A DNA stretch of 62,550 nt from an uncultured Oscillospiraceae bacterium (GTDB lineage: Bacteria > Bacillota > Clostridia > Oscillospirales > Oscillospiraceae). Both the position numbers and the translations under genes were made by a program. The notes under the pieces were generated by a model. That model was given only the letters and a program-made list of their open reading frames with translations. It was not told the origin of the DNA and did not search any database. Location: contig CAAENU010000172.1 of NCBI GenBank assembly GCA_900757415.1, forward strand, positions 1-62,550, read 5' to 3'. Below, in pieces: positions 14,799 to 24,339 of this stretch (positions are counted from its first letter, which is position 1; each line of letters begins with the position of its first letter).

Positions 14799-16736
14799 AT
14801 GTCTGAATTTGAAAATGTTACCCATGTGGAAACGGAATACGACGCCTCGGAAATTCAGGTTCTGGAGGGTCTGGAGGCCGTGCGCAAGCGGCCCGGTATG
14901 TATATCGGCTCCACCAGCGCCAGCGGCCTGCACCATCTGGTGTATGAGATCGTGGACAACGCCATTGACGAGGCGCTGGCCGGCTACTGCACCGATATCA
15001 CCGTGACCATCAACCCCGGCAATACCATCACCGTTACCGATAACGGCCGCGGCATTCCCGTGGATATCCAGAAGCAGACGGGCCGTCCCGCGCTGGAGGT
15101 GGTGTTCACCGTGCTGCATGCCGGCGGCAAGTTCGGCGGCGGCGGCTATAAGGTGTCCGGCGGCCTGCACGGCGTGGGCGCCAGCGTGGTCAACGCTCTT
15201 TCCGAGTGGCTGACCGTTCAGGTCCACAAGGACGGCAAGATCCATGAGATGAAGTTCTCCCGCGGCGCTATCACGCAGGAGATCACCGTCACCGGCGACA
15301 CCGATCACACCGGCACCACCGTCACCTTCAAGCCTGACGGCGAGATGTTCGACACGCTGGAGTACGACTATGAGACGCTGCACACCCGCATGCGGGAGCA
15401 GGCGTTTCTCAACGCGGGACTGCGCATCACCATCACCGATGCCCGGCCCGGTCAGGAGCAGTCGGATACCATGCGGTATGAGGGCGGTATCCGGGAGTTC
15501 GTCACCTATATCAACCGCAACAAGACCCCCATTCATGAGGATGTCATCTATCTCTCCGGCGCCAAGGACGACGCCACCGCCGAGATCGCCATGCAGTATC
15601 ACGACGGCTATAACGAGACCATCGTCTCCTTCGCCAACGACATCCATACCCCGGAGGGCGGCATGCATGAAACCGGCTTCAAGGCGGCGCTGACAAGGGT
15701 GCTGAACGCCTACGGCGTCAAATACGGCATGATCAAGGACGGCGACAAGGTTTCCGGCGAGGATGTGCGCGAGGGCATCACCGCCGTCATTTCCGTGAAG
15801 CTGACCGAGGCCCAGTTTGAGGGCCAGACCAAGGCCAAGCTGGGCAACGCCTATATCCGCACGCTGGTGGACAATATCGTGTCCGATCAGCTCTCGGCAT
15901 ATCTGGAGGAGCACCCGGTGGTGGCCCGCACCATTCTGGACAAGGCCATGACCGCCAACCGCGCCCGCGAGGCCGCACGCAAGGCCCGCGAGTCCATCCG
16001 CCGCAAGACGGTGCTGGGCGGCGCGGCCATGCCGGATAAGCTCCGGGACTGCAACGAGAATAACCCCGAGCTGACCGAACTCTACATCGTAGAGGGCGAC
16101 TCCGCAGGCGGCAGCGCTACTCAGGGCCGCGACAGCCGCTTTCAGGCCATCCTCCCATTGTGGGGCAAGATGCTGAACGTGGAAAAGGCCCGTGTGGACA
16201 AGGTATACGGCAACGATAAGCTCCAGCCGGTGATCATCGCCCTTGGCGCCGGCATCGGCGAGGAGTTTGACGAGAACAAGCTGCGCTATCACAAGATCAT
16301 CATCATGGCCGATGCCGATGTGGACGGCGCCCATATCCGCACCCTGCTGCTGACATTTTTCTTCCGCTATATGCGGCCCCTGATCGAGGAGGGCTACGTC
16401 TACTCCGCCGTGCCGCCCCTTTATAAGCTTACCCGGGGCAAGCAGCAGCGGGTGGCCTACTCCGATGAGGAGCGTGACCGTATTTCCGCGGAAATGCGGG
16501 GCGGCAATCCCAACGTGATCATCAACATCAACCGCTTCAAGGGTCTGGGCGAGATGAACGCCCATGAGCTGTGGGAGACCACCATGGACCCCACCACCCG
16601 CACCCTGCGCCGTATCACGCTGGATGACGCCGTGAAGGCCGACGCCACGTTTACCGTTCTCATGGGCGAAAAGGTGGAACCGAGAAAAGAGTTCATCGAG
16701 CGCCGCGCCAAGTATGCTGTGAATCTGGATTACTAA
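14799..16736 (+). CDS. gyrB: DNA gyrase subunit B
   Basis: ATPase subunit of gyrase. The GHKL ATP site is seen in EIVDNAIDEA and VTDNGRGIPVD. The TOPRIM region has EGDSAGGSATQGRDSRFQA and DADVDGAHI, with the PLWGKMLNVEKAR stretch. The 645-residue length fits Gram-positive GyrB without the large insertion of enterobacteria. The ATG has AGAGGAGAA upstream. It is followed by a 251-bp gap with R1 copy B and then gyrA. Confidence 0.97.
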   Translation: MSEFENVTHVETEYDASEIQVLEGLEAVRKRPGMYIGSTSASGLHHLVYEIVDNAIDEALAGYCTDITVTINPGNTITVTDNGRGIPVDIQKQTGRPALEVVFTVLHAGGKFGGGGYKVSGGLHGVGASVVNALSEWLTVQVHKDGKIHEMKFSRGAITQEITVTGDTDHTGTTVTFKPDGEMFDTLEYDYETLHTRMREQAFLNAGLRITITDARPGQEQSDTMRYEGGIREFVTYINRNKTPIHEDVIYLSGAKDDATAEIAMQYHDGYNETIVSFANDIHTPEGGMHETGFKAALTRVLNAYGVKYGMIKDGDKVSGEDVREGITAVISVKLTEAQFEGQTKAKLGNAYIRTLVDNIVSDQLSAYLEEHPVVARTILDKAMTANRAREAARKARESIRRKTVLGGAAMPDKLRDCNENNPELTELYIVEGDSAGGSATQGRDSRFQAILPLWGKMLNVEKARVDKVYGNDKLQPVIIALGAGIGEEFDENKLRYHKIIIMADADVDGAHIRTLLLTFFFRYMRPLIEEGYVYSAVPPLYKLTRGKQQRVAYSDEERDRISAEMRGGNPNVIININRFKGLGEMNAHELWETTMDPTTRTLRRITLDDAVKADATFTVLMGEKVEPRKEFIERRAKYAVNLDY

Positions 16737-16738
16737 CT

Positions 16739-16960
16739 TAACAAAAAATGGAGAATCCATTTTTGTTAGAAAGGATTGCAGTCTGCTGCGCGCCAACTTT
16801 GCCGCTTATGGCGGCAAAGTTCACACTTGCAGCCTGAGAAGTATTTTTCACGACGTACACGCCGCCGTGAAAAATGATCCGATTGTTTCGCGCCTGTACC
16901 CCAAGGGCACTTGTTCCGCTTCGCTCCACGGCGCGGGCGCGAACTCTGCGAGGCACCTTA
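16739..16960 (+). repeat. R1 intergenic structured repeat, copy B
   Basis: It sits between gyrB and gyrA in sense orientation. A 5' hairpin (TAACAAAAAATGG with CCATTTTTGTTA, 16739-16768) begins only one base after the gyrB stop codon. A GC module with an extra hairpin (AACTTTGCCGC/GCGGCAAAGTT) follows. The central hairpin ATTTTTCACG/CGTGAAAAAT (16843-16852 with 16866-16875) pairs differently in sequence from copies A and C. The 3' module contains CCCCAAGGGCACTTGTTCCG, shared with copy D. Confidence 0.8.
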
Positions 16961-16987
16961 AATCCTTTACCATAAGGAGACAATACT

Positions 16988-19468
16988 ATGTCCAAAAAAC
17001 CCCAATACGATCCCGAAGAGATCCGTTTTCCCGATCAGCACATTGTGGAATCCCCGCTGGTGCCGGAGATGGAAAACTCCTATATTGAATACGCCATGTC
17101 CGTCATCGTGGGCCGTGCCCTGCCTGACGTGCGGGACGGTCTCAAACCCGTCCATCGGCGTATTCTCTACGCCATGTATGAGGATAACCTGACCTCTGAC
17201 CGTCCCTTCAAAAAGTCCGCCACCTGCGTGGGCGATGTGCTGGGCCGCTATCATCCCCATGGCGACGCCTCCGTGTACGACGCGCTGGTGCGTCTGGCTC
17301 AGGATTTCTCCATGCGCTATACGCTGGTGGAAGGCCACGGCAACTTCGGCTCCGTGGATGGCGACCCCCCTGCCGCCTACCGTTATACCGAGGCGCGGCT
17401 GAGCAAGATCTCCAACGAGATGCTCCGCGACATCGAAAAGGACACGGTGGACTGGGATCCCAACTTTGACGAGAGCCGCAAGGAGCCCCGGGTCCTCCCC
17501 TGCCGTTTCCCCAACCTGCTGGTCAACGGCTCCAGCGGCATCGCCGTGGGCATGGCCACCAATATCCCGCCCCACAACCTGCGTGAGGTGATCGGCGCGT
17601 GCATCTGCGTGCTGGATAACCCGGAGGCTACCCTCTCCGACCTGATGGAGCACGTCAAGGGCCCCGACTTCCCCACAAAGGGCATCATCATGGGCCGCAG
17701 CGGCATTCGCGCCGCCTATGCCACCGGCCGGGGCCGGCTGATGGTCCGCGCCCGCCATGAATTCGAGGAGTTCGGCAGCGGCCGCACCCGCATCGTTATC
17801 ACCGAGCTTCCCTATCAGGTGAACAAGCGGATGCTGATCAAGTCCATCGCCGATCAGGTGGAGGACAAGCGCATCGAAGGCATCTCCGATATCCGGGACG
17901 AGTCCGACCGCAACGGTATGCGCATGGTCATCGAGCTCAAGCGGGACGCCAATCCCCAGGTGGTCTTGAACCGCCTGTTTGCCCAGACCCAATTGCAGAC
18001 CACCTTTGCCATCAATATGCTGGCCCTTGTGGAAAACCAGCGCCAACCCAAGATTTTGTCCCTGCGGCACATCATCGACGAATATCTCAGATTTCAGGAA
18101 GAGATCATCGTCCGCCGCACCCGTTTTGATCTGAAGAAGGCGCAGGAGCGGGCCCACCTGCTGGAGGGTCTGCTGGTGGCGCAGGACAACATCGACGATG
18201 TCATCCGCATCATCCGCAGCAGCTACGACAATGCCAAGGAAAACCTGATGGCCCGCTTCGGTCTGGACGACGTGCAGGCGCAGGCCATTCTGGATATGCG
18301 CCTCAAGGCCCTGCAGGGCCTTGACCGGGAGAAGCTGCAGGCGGAGTATCAGGAGCTGGAGGAGCGCATCGCTTACTTCAACCGTATCCTCTCCGACGAG
18401 AGTTTGGTGAAGTCCATCCTCAAGGAGGAGCTGACCGCCATCGCCGACAAGTACGGCGACGAGCGCAAGACCGAGATCCAGGATGTGGAGGACGAGATCG
18501 ACATCGAGGATCTCATCGAGGAGGAGCAGTGCGTCTATACCCTGACCCGCAACGGCTACATCAAGCGCACGCCTGCCAGCGAGTACGCCGCCCAGTCCAA
18601 GGGCGGCATGGGCAAGAAGGGTATCACCACCCGGGACGAGGACTACGTATGCGACGTGTTCACCGCCTCCACCCATGATTTCATCATGTTCTTCACCGAT
18701 ACCGGCAAGGTCTACCGCAAGAAGGGTTATCAGATCCCCGAATCCGGCAAGGCCGCCAAGGGCACCGCGCTGGTGAACATTCTCCAGATCGAAACCGACG
18801 AGCGGGTGCAGGCCATGATCCACTACCGTCCCAGCGAGGAGACGGACGACAGCCACCTGCAGCTGACCATGGTGACCGAGAACGGCACCGTCAAGCGCGT
18901 AGCCGTGTCCGCCTTCCGCAACCTGCGGCAGAACGGTATCCGCGCCCTCCGTCTGGACGAGGGCGACCGGCTGGTGTCCGTGCTGGAAACCGACGGGCAG
19001 AGCCGCGTGCTCATCGCCACCTATGACGGCATGGCGGTGTGCTTCGACGAGAACGATGTCCGCTCCATGGGCCGCGAGGCCGTGGGCGTCCGGGGTATCC
19101 GCCTGCGGGAGGGCGACCGGGTCGTGGGTGCTGCCCGCGCCGTGGACGGCTGCCAGGTGCTGTCCATCACCGAGCGGGGCTTTGGCAAGCAGACGCCGGT
19201 GGAGGAATATCGGGTCACCAACCGCGGCGGCATCGGCATCAAGAACTATATGGTCACCGATAAGACCGGCGGCGTGGTGGGCATGAAGGTGGTGGACGGC
19301 AGCGAGGATATCCTGCTCATCACCCAGAACGGCATCATGCTGCGCACGGCGGTGGAGAATATCCGCAGCGCCGGCCGCGCCACCCAGGGCGTTATCGTCA
19401 TGCGCTTCAAGGAGGAGGGCGACCGCGTGATCGCCATGGCCCTCACCGATAAGGAAGAGGAAGAGTAA
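16988..19468 (+). CDS. gyrA: DNA gyrase subunit A
   Basis: Breakage-reunion subunit of gyrase, 826 residues. The catalytic tyrosine lies in AAYRYTEARL (Tyr133). The quinolone-determining region reads HPHGDASVYD, so Ala94 occupies the position of E. coli Ser83. The GyrA-box position in the C-terminal beta-pinwheel reads QSKGGMG (536-542) rather than QRRGGRG, a degenerate form. Linkage to gyrB supports gyrase rather than topoisomerase IV. AAGGAG precedes the ATG; a GC hairpin with a T run follows the stop. Confidence 0.95.
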   Translation: MSKKPQYDPEEIRFPDQHIVESPLVPEMENSYIEYAMSVIVGRALPDVRDGLKPVHRRILYAMYEDNLTSDRPFKKSATCVGDVLGRYHPHGDASVYDALVRLAQDFSMRYTLVEGHGNFGSVDGDPPAAYRYTEARLSKISNEMLRDIEKDTVDWDPNFDESRKEPRVLPCRFPNLLVNGSSGIAVGMATNIPPHNLREVIGACICVLDNPEATLSDLMEHVKGPDFPTKGIIMGRSGIRAAYATGRGRLMVRARHEFEEFGSGRTRIVITELPYQVNKRMLIKSIADQVEDKRIEGISDIRDESDRNGMRMVIELKRDANPQVVLNRLFAQTQLQTTFAINMLALVENQRQPKILSLRHIIDEYLRFQEEIIVRRTRFDLKKAQERAHLLEGLLVAQDNIDDVIRIIRSSYDNAKENLMARFGLDDVQAQAILDMRLKALQGLDREKLQAEYQELEERIAYFNRILSDESLVKSILKEELTAIADKYGDERKTEIQDVEDEIDIEDLIEEEQCVYTLTRNGYIKRTPASEYAAQSKGGMGKKGITTRDEDYVCDVFTASTHDFIMFFTDTGKVYRKKGYQIPESGKAAKGTALVNILQIETDERVQAMIHYRPSEETDDSHLQLTMVTENGTVKRVAVSAFRNLRQNGIRALRLDEGDRLVSVLETDGQSRVLIATYDGMAVCFDENDVRSMGREAVGVRGIRLREGDRVVGAARAVDGCQVLSITERGFGKQTPVEEYRVTNRGGIGIKNYMVTDKTGGVVGMKVVDGSEDILLITQNGIMLRTAVENIRSAGRATQGVIVMRFKEEGDRVIAMALTDKEEEE

Positions 19469-19476
19469 ACCACTGC

Positions 19477-19504
19477 GGGCGGGGCGTTGCCCCGCCCCGG
19501 TTTT
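19477..19504 (+). terminator. Terminator after gyrA
   Basis: GGGCGGGGC and GCCCCGCCC with a GTT loop, followed by CGGTTTT. The T run is short, so some transcripts may continue. Confidence 0.7.
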
Positions 19505-19524
19505 CCGCAGAAAGGAGGTGTCCC

Positions 19525-19866
19525 ATGTCCGGCGCATCCCGTGAAGCCAGCCTGCCCCTGACCCGCTGGCAGTACTTCACCAAAAATCTATACCGCAACG
19601 CCGCCAATGAGACCCGCTTCACCTATAACAAGGTGATCTACAACAAGTCCGCCCAATTGCAGGAGATCGAGGGGCGCAGTGCGCGGGTCAACGCGGTGCT
19701 GCTGCTGTTGCTGCTGATAATGTTTGTGCTGGCTGACCGCTGGCACAGCATCGCGGTGGTGGTGTTCTATCTGGTGGCGGCGGTGGTGGGCGAGGCCATC
19801 CGCCTTTTCATGCTGCCCCGGGACATCAGGGCACATCTGGAGGATTCCGGCTACCGTGAACGATAA
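19525..19866 (+). CDS. Unknown small membrane protein
   Basis: Not recognised. The 113-residue protein has a polar N-terminal half with many Tyr, Asn and Gln (WQYFTKNLYRNAANETRFTY), then two hydrophobic helices at about 57-72 and 75-94, and a short charged tail. AAAGGAGG lies seven bases before the ATG. It ends one base before trmO begins, so the two are probably co-transcribed. With two helices and no motif it could be a small membrane accessory protein; nothing firmer can be said. Confidence 0.65.
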   Translation: MSGASREASLPLTRWQYFTKNLYRNAANETRFTYNKVIYNKSAQLQEIEGRSARVNAVLLLLLLIMFVLADRWHSIAVVVFYLVAAVVGEAIRLFMLPRDIRAHLEDSGYRER

Positions 19867-19867
19867 G

Positions 19868-20536
19868 ATGGAAATGCAGATCATTGCCCGCATCCGAACC
19901 CCCTTTGCCGAAAAATTCGGCGTGCCGCGGCAAAGCGGCCTCGCCCCCACAGAGGGGATCATCGTCTTTGAGCCGGCCTTCCGCCGCGCCGACGCGGTGC
20001 GGGGACTGGAGGGGTTTTCCCACCTGTGGCTCATCTGGGTGTTTGACCGGGCGGTACGCCAGAGCTGGTCGCCCACAGTGCGTCCGCCCCGTCTGGGCGG
20101 CAATCAGCGCATGGGCGTGTTTGCCACCCGCTCCCCCTTTCGGCCCAATCCCATCGGCCTGAGCTGTGTGGCGCTGTCCGGGGTGGAGCCCAACACGCCT
20201 GATGGCCCGGTGCTCCATGTCCGGGGCGCCGATCTGGTGGACGGCACGCCGATTCTGGACATCAAGCCATACCTCCCCTATTGCGACGCAAAGCCTGATG
20301 CATCAGGCGGCTTTACCGACGGATTGAAGAGCGCCGCGCTGGCGGTGTCCTGTCCCCCGGCGCTGCTGGAGAAGATTCCGGCCGGGCAGCAAAGCGGCCT
20401 GCTGGCGGTGCTGGCGGAGGATCCCCGCCCCCGGTATCAGGAGGACCCCCTGCGGGTATACGGCCTGACCTACGCAGGATGCAACGTCACCTTCCGCGTG
20501 GAGGGTGAGACGGTGATTGTTGTTGGGGTGGAGTAA
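19868..20536 (+). CDS. trmO: TrmO/TsaA-like tRNA (t6A37) N6-methyltransferase
   Basis: Predicted to methylate N6-threonylcarbamoyladenosine at tRNA position 37. The N-terminal ~150 residues show the beta-barrel family signature: GLEGFSHLWLIWVFD, FATRSPFRPNPIGLS and VDGTPILDIKPYLPY. A C-terminal domain of ~70 residues follows, giving 222 residues. The start is uncertain: ATG 19868 and 19874 fit the family, while GTG 19856, 13 bases after a GGAGG at 19839, is also possible. Confidence 0.88.
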   Translation: MEMQIIARIRTPFAEKFGVPRQSGLAPTEGIIVFEPAFRRADAVRGLEGFSHLWLIWVFDRAVRQSWSPTVRPPRLGGNQRMGVFATRSPFRPNPIGLSCVALSGVEPNTPDGPVLHVRGADLVDGTPILDIKPYLPYCDAKPDASGGFTDGLKSAALAVSCPPALLEKIPAGQQSGLLAVLAEDPRPRYQEDPLRVYGLTYAGCNVTFRVEGETVIVVGVE

Positions 20537-20540
20537 AATG

Positions 20541-20602
20541 GCGAGTTTCGTCCCTCCGGGGACGGAACATCCCCTCGCGCCGGGGCGTGAAACTCCCCTT
20601 TA
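20541..20602. repeat. Imperfect hairpin before rnhA
   Basis: GAGTTTCGTCCC and the later GGGGCGTGAAACTC fold over TCCGGGGACGG-type sequence. The GTTTCGTCCC..GGGGACG core is shared with the outer end of R2 locus 1 (12576-12594), so this may be a fragment of that family. Confidence 0.5.
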
Positions 20603-20640
20603 CACAAGGGAGCCTTGAAAAATCACCACAAGGAGACTTT

Positions 20641-21078
20641 ATGAAAACAGTAACCATCTACACCGACGGTGCCTGCAGCGGCAATCCCGGCCCCGGAGGC
20701 TGGGGCGCCATACTGGAATGGCAGGGCCACGAAAAGGAACTCTCCGGCGGCGCGGCGCAGACCACCAACAACCGCATGGAGCTGACCGCCGTGCTGGCGG
20801 CGCTCAGCCTTTTGAAGGAACCCTGCACCGTGGAGCTGTACAGCGATTCCAAGTATGTGGTGGACGCCATTGATAAGGGTTGGCTGTACGGCTGGCAGAA
20901 AAAAGGTTGGGTCAAGGCCGACAAAAAGCCGGTGCTGAACGTGGATTTGTGGCAGCAGCTTCTTCCACAGCTTGGCCGCCACACCGTGCATCTCCACTGG
21001 GTCAAGGGCCACGCCGAGAATGAGAAAAACAACCGCTGCGACCAGCTGGCGGTGGCCGAGAGCCGCAAATTCCTGTAA
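20641..21078 (+). CDS. rnhA: Ribonuclease HI
   Basis: Removes RNA from RNA-DNA hybrids. Catalytic residues are in place: Asp in YTDGACSGNPGPGGW, Glu in NNRMELTAV, Asp in LYSDSKYVVDAI, and the His/Asp end in KGHAENEKNNRCDQLA. The basic protrusion (GWQKKGWVKADKKPV) is present as in E. coli RNase HI. The ATG at 20641 has AAGGAGA upstream and gives 145 residues; an earlier in-frame start at 20587 is within repeat-like DNA and is rejected. Confidence 0.95.
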   Translation: MKTVTIYTDGACSGNPGPGGWGAILEWQGHEKELSGGAAQTTNNRMELTAVLAALSLLKEPCTVELYSDSKYVVDAIDKGWLYGWQKKGWVKADKKPVLNVDLWQQLLPQLGRHTVHLHWVKGHAENEKNNRCDQLAVAESRKFL

Positions 21079-21226
21079 TTGCGGCTTCTGTTCATAAATC
21101 GTTTACCATATTCACAAAAAGTTCATGACCAATTCAAGATTCGGAAAAAAATATCAGGTAATATAGACTCATCCAAAAGGAAGCCAATCCTTATGTGATT
21201 TTTCTCTCTCTCCTAACAAAACACAC

Positions 21227-21264
21227 ACAGAAAACGCCGTCCCGTCCGGGGCGGCGTTTTCTGT
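21227..21264. terminator. Bidirectional terminator downstream of rnhA
   Basis: ACAGAAAACGCCG (21227-21239) pairs with CGGCGTTTTCTGT (21252-21264); A/T-rich outer bases give T runs both ways. Confidence 0.8.
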
Positions 21265-21511
21265 TGGCAGCGGTTTGATGAAAAGGCCCCGCAGCGTTCG
21301 CCGCCCGCCATGGCGGCGTTTTCCGTGTGCGTAGAAGGAGCTGCAAGCGCCATCTTCGGCGGCATGTGTGGAAAACCTCCGCGGGAACGGAATCTCCATA
21401 AAGTCAAGAACGTATGGAACATTCCACTTATACCGGGCGAAAAGTTATGAAAATAAGCCAAAATGCACAAAAACGGTAACATTTTTTCTACATTAATTTT
21501 CATTTCAGAGG

Positions 21512-21540
21512 GAGACAAGCAAACCTTTCCGTACTATAAT
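21512..21540 (+). promoter_or_regulatory. Promoter of gap
   Basis: GAGACA (21512-21517), 17 bp, TATAAT (21535-21540); start codon 67 bp downstream. Confidence 0.65.
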
Positions 21541-21607
21541 AGTAACTGGAACAAAAAAGGGGCCGCCGCAATGCGGCCACACTGTTGTATGTGGAAAGGA
21601 AAACGAT

Positions 21608-22654
<1,047 letters not shown>

Positions 22655-22657
22655 TAG

Positions 22658-22694
22658 AAAAGAAGAACACCCCCACCTGGGGTGTTCTTCTTTT
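22658..22694. terminator. Bidirectional terminator between gap and the anti-sigma gene
   Basis: AGAAGAACACCCC and GGGGTGTTCTTCT with flanking A and T runs. Confidence 0.93.
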
Positions 22695-22746
22695 CTGTTT
22701 TTCCAGAGCATCCTGTTTTTTAAAGTCCGTGTCCGGGAGCGCAGCG

Positions 22747-23706
22747 TCACACCGTGTCAAACCGGAACGCATCTGCCATGGCCTCCAGCACTTCGCCGGG
22801 CATGGCTGCCTCGCCCGTTTCCACATCGCCCTGCCGGACGTTCAGTACGTTCACCACCAGATAGGCATCCGGCAGATCGGCAATGATCAGCGCCTTGTCC
22901 GGCCCCATGGCCAGCGTGACCGGTATGCCGCAGGCGGTCTCGTATTCCCACTGGGTATACTCCTCCACATTGCCGATGGTCAGGTAGGACACGGACAGAT
23001 ACCCCTTTTCATTGCATATCAGCTGATAGCTGACGGGATAGGACCAGCGCCCGTCGCGGAAGGTAAAGGTGCCCTCCGCCATAAAGCTGCCGCTGTCATA
23101 GGCGTAGCCGCCGTCAAATACATGCCCATAGTCCTCGCAGCTTTCCGGCAGGGCATCGGCGATCCGCGCCGGCAGCGGATCGCCGCCGCCGTACAGCGTG
23201 GGCGGGGTCAGCAGCTGTAAGCCATATTCCTCGGCGATGGCGTCCAGCGCATCGGCCATTTCCCGGGTGTAGCAGGGATAGGCGTCATAGCGCGGCTCCA
23301 ATCCCGTGCCGCCGTTGCCGATGGCGGACAGGATCGCGCCGTCCGGGTCGTAGCCGCTGCAGAAATTCTGCCAGCGGGCGTTGGCCATGCCCTCCGGACT
23401 GTCCGCCAGTCCCTGCAGGCTCAGCACATCCGTGTCGCCATATGGTTCGTCTGTGCCGCCGTCCTGATGATAGAGCACGGCCGAGCGCAGGCCAAACAAT
23501 CCGGTGGCATAGGCCGCCGTGCCGAACGCCAGCACCAGCACCAGCGCCGCCGCCAGGATCAGCGTGCCCCGAAAGGTACGTCTCTTGCGGTGCGGCGTTT
23601 CCGCGCCGCGGGCAGCCTCCTCCCGAATGGCACGCAGCATCCGCTCCCGTGCGTCCTCGTCTGGCCGCAGCCTGTCATAAGCGCGGCGGATATCGTTACC
23701 CGTCAT
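22747..23706 (-). CDS. Membrane anti-sigma factor-like protein
   Basis: Likely holds the adjacent ECF sigma factor inactive and senses an outside signal. The first ~45 residues are charged and cytoplasmic (RRAYDRLRPDEDARERMLRA). A single hydrophobic segment (about 48-68, TLILAAALVLVLAFGTAAYA) follows, then ~250 residues outside the membrane, rich in Tyr, Asp and Gly. No zinc-binding HxxxCxxC motif is seen, so it differs from ZAS anti-sigmas and is closer to the DUF4179-type layout. The ATG at 23706 has GGGAGG upstream and the gene overlaps the sigma gene by 11 bases. Confidence 0.72.
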   Translation of the reverse strand: MTGNDIRRAYDRLRPDEDARERMLRAIREEAARGAETPHRKRRTFRGTLILAAALVLVLAFGTAAYATGLFGLRSAVLYHQDGGTDEPYGDTDVLSLQGLADSPEGMANARWQNFCSGYDPDGAILSAIGNGGTGLEPRYDAYPCYTREMADALDAIAEEYGLQLLTPPTLYGGGDPLPARIADALPESCEDYGHVFDGGYAYDSGSFMAEGTFTFRDGRWSYPVSYQLICNEKGYLSVSYLTIGNVEEYTQWEYETACGIPVTLAMGPDKALIIADLPDAYLVVNVLNVRQGDVETGEAAMPGEVLEAMADAFRFDTV

Positions 23707-24193
23707 AGGTATCACCTCCCAAGGTCAGTTTCAGTTTTTTTCTTGCCCGGTTCAGGCGGCTGCGGACCGTTGCCGGGGCCACGCCCAGCATCCGGGCGAT
23801 CTCCGCCGTCGGGTATCCCTCGTAGTAAAAGAGGTAGACCGGCAGCTTATAGTCCTCCGGCAGGGCCAGCACCGCTTCAAGCGTTTCGTCCGGGGTCGCA
23901 TCCGCCGCGGCGGGCGGCTCCGCCATGTCGTCAAGTCCTGTCCGCCGCTGCCATGGACTGCGCAGCGCGCTTTTGCAAAGGTTGGACACGGTAACGATCA
24001 GCCACGCCTTTTCGTGCTCAGGCGATTGAAAGGTCATGCCGCTGTGAAGCAGCCGCACAAAGGTCTCCTGCACCATATCCTCGGCGTCCGGGCCATTTTT
24101 CATAAAGGAATAGGCCACGCGGTACAGCATGACCACATGGCGCTGATAGACATCTTCGATATTTTCTTTGCCCGCGCGCAGCAAAGATTCCAT
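23696..24193 (-). CDS. ECF-family RNA polymerase sigma factor
   Basis: Directs RNA polymerase to a small regulon. Region 2 is seen as HVVMLYRVAYSFMKNGPDAEDMVQETFVRLL. That stretch is split here for clarity: core DAEDMVQETFVRLL near residues 35-48. Region 4 is YYEGYPTAEIARMLGV with the helix-turn-helix APATVRSRLNRARKKL. It has 165 residues from the ATG at 24193, which has AAAGGAGG eight bases upstream; an in-frame GTG three codons earlier overlaps that site. It is coupled to the membrane protein gene that follows. Confidence 0.93.
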   Translation of the reverse strand: MESLLRAGKENIEDVYQRHVVMLYRVAYSFMKNGPDAEDMVQETFVRLLHSGMTFQSPEHEKAWLIVTVSNLCKSALRSPWQRRTGLDDMAEPPAAADATPDETLEAVLALPEDYKLPVYLFYYEGYPTAEIARMLGVAPATVRSRLNRARKKLKLTLGGDTYDG

Positions 24194-24339
24194 AGTGACC
24201 ACCTCCTTTCATAGGGGATACGCGGCAGGGGCGGGGATTGTTGCAGTTTTTTGCGGGAGATGGGGGTATTTCGCACAGCGCTGCGGCAATCCGATTTCTC
24301 TCTGCAACCTGTCATTGCGAGAGCAGTCCGCGCAGCGAA

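Larger units (their letters stand above)
21079..21607. other. Intergenic region between rnhA and gap
   Basis: The 529 bp contain a strong bidirectional terminator (21227-21264) and a second imperfect hairpin region (about 21300-21385, with GCGTTTTCCGTGTG against TGTGTGGAAAACC). The promoter of gap lies just upstream of its start. No convincing gene was seen in either strand. Confidence 0.6.

Noticed and set aside
14757..16796. 679-codon minus-strand frame opposite gyrB
   Set aside because: Shadow of gyrB.
16967..19537. 856-codon minus-strand frame opposite gyrA
   Set aside because: Same shadow effect; gyrA is unmistakable and the antisense product has no recognisable segment.
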